A DNA stretch of 16,478 nt, taken from JAYQUR01 sp038133505. GTDB taxonomy: Bacteria > Pseudomonadota > Alphaproteobacteria > MPNO01 > UBA830. The notes beneath the pieces are model-generated. The model searched no databases, was not told the origin of the DNA, and saw nothing but the letters and a program-made list of their open reading frames with translations. Shown one piece after another: positions 14,832-16,478 of the stretch; within the stretch, counting starts at the first letter, position 1, and every line of letters begins with the position of its first letter. The stretch covers positions 1 through 16,478 of the forward strand of contig JAYPTI010000067.1 in NCBI GenBank assembly GCA_038133505.1. Reading direction: 5' to 3'. A program made the translations under genes and the position numbers.

Positions 14832-15782
14832 ATGCATGAATTGTCCCAACTCCGCGGGTTCAACGTCCGCCAGATGCTGGACCTGCTCGCCGTCGTGGAG
14901 AACGGGGGCGTTACGGCCGCCGCGGATGCGCTCAACGTCTCCCAGCCGGCGCTGACGCGCTCTGTGAGGCAGCTTGAGGAATCCCTCGGCGTTCCCCTGC
15001 TCGAACGGGAAGGGCGCGGCGTGGTCCCGACGCGGTTTGGCGAATCGCTGGCCCAGCATGCGCGGACGATCGAGGCGGAACTGCGTCACGTCACGCGCGA
15101 CCTGTCGGATCTGCGCCGCGCGGAAGCGGGGCATCTCGTTATCGGCGCCACGCCGATCGGGCTGGCGACGCTGGTGCCGCCGGTGCTCGCCCGCCTGCAT
15201 GCCGGCCGGCCGGACCTGACCATCGAGGTCCGGAACGAATCGTTCGAAGCCCAGCTGGACGCGCTCGACCGCGGCGAAATCGATATCGTGATCGGATCGC
15301 TCGCGGGCGGGTTGTCTCGGCACGAACATCTGGTCGAAGAGGTTCTGTTCCAGAACGGCCTCGCGGTTCTCGCGCGCAGCGATCATCCGTTGTGCGCGCG
15401 TGAAGATGTGGGGCTGGAGGAACTGGCGTCTGCGGCGTGGGTGATTTCGCGCGGGTCCGCCGCGATCCGCCATCTCGTCGCCAACGAGTTCCGGTTCGAG
15501 GGGCTCGACCCGCCGCGCTTCATCGTCGAGACGGATTCGATGCTCTGCGTGAAGGGCGTCCTGATGTCGGGCGGCTTCGTCACCGCGAACCCGGCCGAAC
15601 TTTTCGCCGCCGAGATGGAGCGCGGCGACATCGGCGTGATCCCGATCCGCTGGCATTCCGGCACGCGCCCGATCGGTTTCACCCTGCGAGAGCACGGCAC
15701 GGTGACGCCGCTCCTCGCCGAGCTGATCGATGCGCTCCGCGAGGCCGGCCGTCTGTTCGCCGCCGAAGGGATCGCCGCCTGA
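14832..15782 (+). CDS. LysR-family transcriptional regulator
   Basis: This is a DNA-binding regulator of 316 residues, the usual LysR length. The winged helix-turn-helix spans about residues 14-70, with AAADALNVSQPALTRSVRQLE as the helix-turn-helix and a linker helix after it. The rest is a periplasmic-binding-protein-like effector domain starting near GHLVIGATPIGLATLVPP and including EIDIVIGSLAGG. The start ATG 14832 has no strong ribosome binding site; a later ATG (14874) would cut into the DNA-binding domain. The protein resembles regulators of aromatic catabolism such as the PcaQ/GbpR group, but this is a family impression, not an assignment. Likely targets are neighbouring catabolic genes and its own promoter. 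It converges on the RidA-family gene with 9 bp between stops. Confidence 0.9.
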   Translation: MHELSQLRGFNVRQMLDLLAVVENGGVTAAADALNVSQPALTRSVRQLEESLGVPLLEREGRGVVPTRFGESLAQHARTIEAELRHVTRDLSDLRRAEAGHLVIGATPIGLATLVPPVLARLHAGRPDLTIEVRNESFEAQLDALDRGEIDIVIGSLAGGLSRHEHLVEEVLFQNGLAVLARSDHPLCAREDVGLEELASAAWVISRGSAAIRHLVANEFRFEGLDPPRFIVETDSMLCVKGVLMSGGFVTANPAELFAAEMERGDIGVIPIRWHSGTRPIGFTLREHGTVTPLLAELIDALREAGRLFAAEGIAA

Positions 15783-15791
15783 CGCCGACGT

Positions 15792-16190
15792 TCAGCCCTG
15801 GACGACGGCGATCGCCTGGATCTCGACCATCATTTCCGGCTGCGCGAAGCCCGCGACCGTGATCAGCGCGCTGCCCGGGTAATTTCCGTCCGGGAAATAG
15901 TCCTTCCGCATCTCGGTGAAGCGGTCGCCGTATCGCGCATCGATGATGAAGACCGTCATCTGGACGATGTCTGCGAGCGTCGCGCCGCATTGCTCGAGGA
16001 ACGTTTCTATGTTGGCAAACGACTGGCGCGTCTGGGCATCGAAGTCGCCGGCGAGCGACGTGCCGTCCGGCGTCTGCGGCGCGCCGTAGCCGGCGAGCCA
16101 GATGATGCGCTGGTCGCCGCCGCTCGTAATGACGGCCGGCGAGAAGGAGCGGTTCTTCTGCCAGGTGCCGTGGATGAATTCGCGTTCCAT
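15792..16190 (-). CDS. RidA/YjgF-family protein lacking the imine-deaminase arginine
   Basis: This is a small trimer-forming protein of 132 residues, the normal RidA length. Family blocks are GAPQTPDGTSLAGDFDAQTRQSF-type central sequence, ANIETFLEQCGATLADIVQMTVFI and the C-terminal MVEIQAIAVV. In active RidA an Arg (Arg105 in E. coli) precedes this last strand in an ARLP context; here the matching stretch is VAGFAQPEM with Gly, so classical 2-aminoacrylate deaminase activity is doubtful. That places it nearer the Rid subgroups without the Arg, which often sit in catabolic clusters. The frame is open further upstream, but ATG 16190 follows a strong GGGAGG ribosome binding site and gives the family N-terminus. 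Possible roles include hydrolysis or tautomerisation of a pathway imine or enamine intermediate. Confidence 0.88.
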   Translation of the reverse strand: MEREFIHGTWQKNRSFSPAVITSGGDQRIIWLAGYGAPQTPDGTSLAGDFDAQTRQSFANIETFLEQCGATLADIVQMTVFIIDARYGDRFTEMRKDYFPDGNYPGSALITVAGFAQPEMMVEIQAIAVVQG

Positions 16191-16260
16191 GAAATCCTCC
16201 CTGATGCTCTTCGCAGGAAAGCATGTGGAGGCGGGCAGGGGAAGCGGGGGCGGCCTTGTT

Positions 16261-16478
16261 TCAGTTTCGCCGCTTGCGTTCCGTGCGCCGGCGAAAATCG
16301 GGCGGACGCCTGGCGACCCATTTGACGAAGGCGGCGATTTCCGGATGCGTCCGGAGCGCGTCGGGCGTTGCGTAGCCGGTCGCAAGTTCGCGCTCGGTCA
16401 GGACGCTGTGGATCTTGCGGTGGCAGATCGGATGGCCACCGTCTCGCGGCCCCCTTCGGAGCGCGGCACCAGATGGTG
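16261..16478 (-). pseudogene. HNH-endonuclease-like gene, frameshifted and cut by window edge
   Basis: Reading the minus strand from the right edge, one frame gives HHLVPRSEGGRETVAI and then runs into a stop. A second frame, beginning at 16434, gives HPICHRKIHSVLTERELA and continues to a stop at 16261. Together they form the conserved C-terminal part of a small HNH-type protein common in alphaproteobacteria, with the HH...GG...ICHRKIH metal/nuclease core, then TPDALRTHPEIAAFVKWVARRPPDF and a basic end. Restoring one GGAT unit at about 16430-16433 (plus strand) would yield ...TVAIHPICHRK in a single frame, pointing to a 4-bp slippage deletion or a sequencing error. The N-terminal part is outside the window. 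It is codirectional with, and 70 bp upstream of, the RidA-family gene. Confidence 0.65.

Noticed and set aside
1..16478. CRISPR arrays, tRNA or rRNA genes, insertion sequences
   Set aside because: No regularly spaced direct repeats, no tRNA-like cloverleaf sequence, no rRNA signatures and no transposase motifs were seen.

Overview
The window is GC-rich, densely packed and reads as an alphaproteobacterial chromosome segment. This assignment is an inference. It rests on base composition, gene families, strong G/C preference at third codon positions, and an HNH-type gene at the right edge of a kind common in that class. No tRNA, rRNA, CRISPR array or insertion sequence was seen.

Layout, left to right. 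(1) ligA and a truncated ligB on the minus strand encode a protocatechuate 4,5-dioxygenase-type extradiol ring-cleavage enzyme. A short-chain dehydrogenase/reductase (SDR) gene diverges from them, and the ligA promoter can be read in the gap. (2) After a gap holding a perfect 10-bp hairpin comes a gene for a secreted protein with a PEP-CTERM tail. It is followed by a two-gene coenzyme F420 module: a fused FO synthase (CofG-CofH, FbiC-type) overlapping by 4 bp an NADPH:F420 oxidoreductase gene (npdG). (3) A second exosortase-type secreted protein, with a PAP instead of PEP tail, lies convergent to the module. It has a clear sigma-54 promoter and sits behind an intrinsic terminator for the next gene. 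(4) A TauD/TfdA-type dioxygenase gene diverges from an apparent operon of an FAD aromatic-ring hydroxylase and two different molybdenum hydroxylase large subunits. The 2Fe-2S and FAD subunits those enzymes normally need are absent from the window. (5) A 533-bp gap holds two terminator-like hairpins, a third hairpin and an AT-rich promoter with a 20-bp palindrome. It precedes a LysR regulator gene, which converges on a RidA-family gene. (6) The right edge cuts an HNH-endonuclease-like gene that appears frameshifted by loss of one 4-bp repeat unit.

Working model (inference): segments 1, 4 and 5 make up an aromatic or heteroaromatic catabolic locus. Molybdenum, FAD and non-haem iron oxygenases would activate the substrate and LigAB would cleave the ring. 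LysR, and possibly an unseen GntR/VanR-like repressor, would control it. TTG-N4-CAA sites lie on both the ligA and lysR promoters. The F420 module and the two exosortase-targeted proteins form a separate theme in the middle. No F420-consuming enzyme other than npdG is visible, so the link between F420 and the catabolic genes is unproven.
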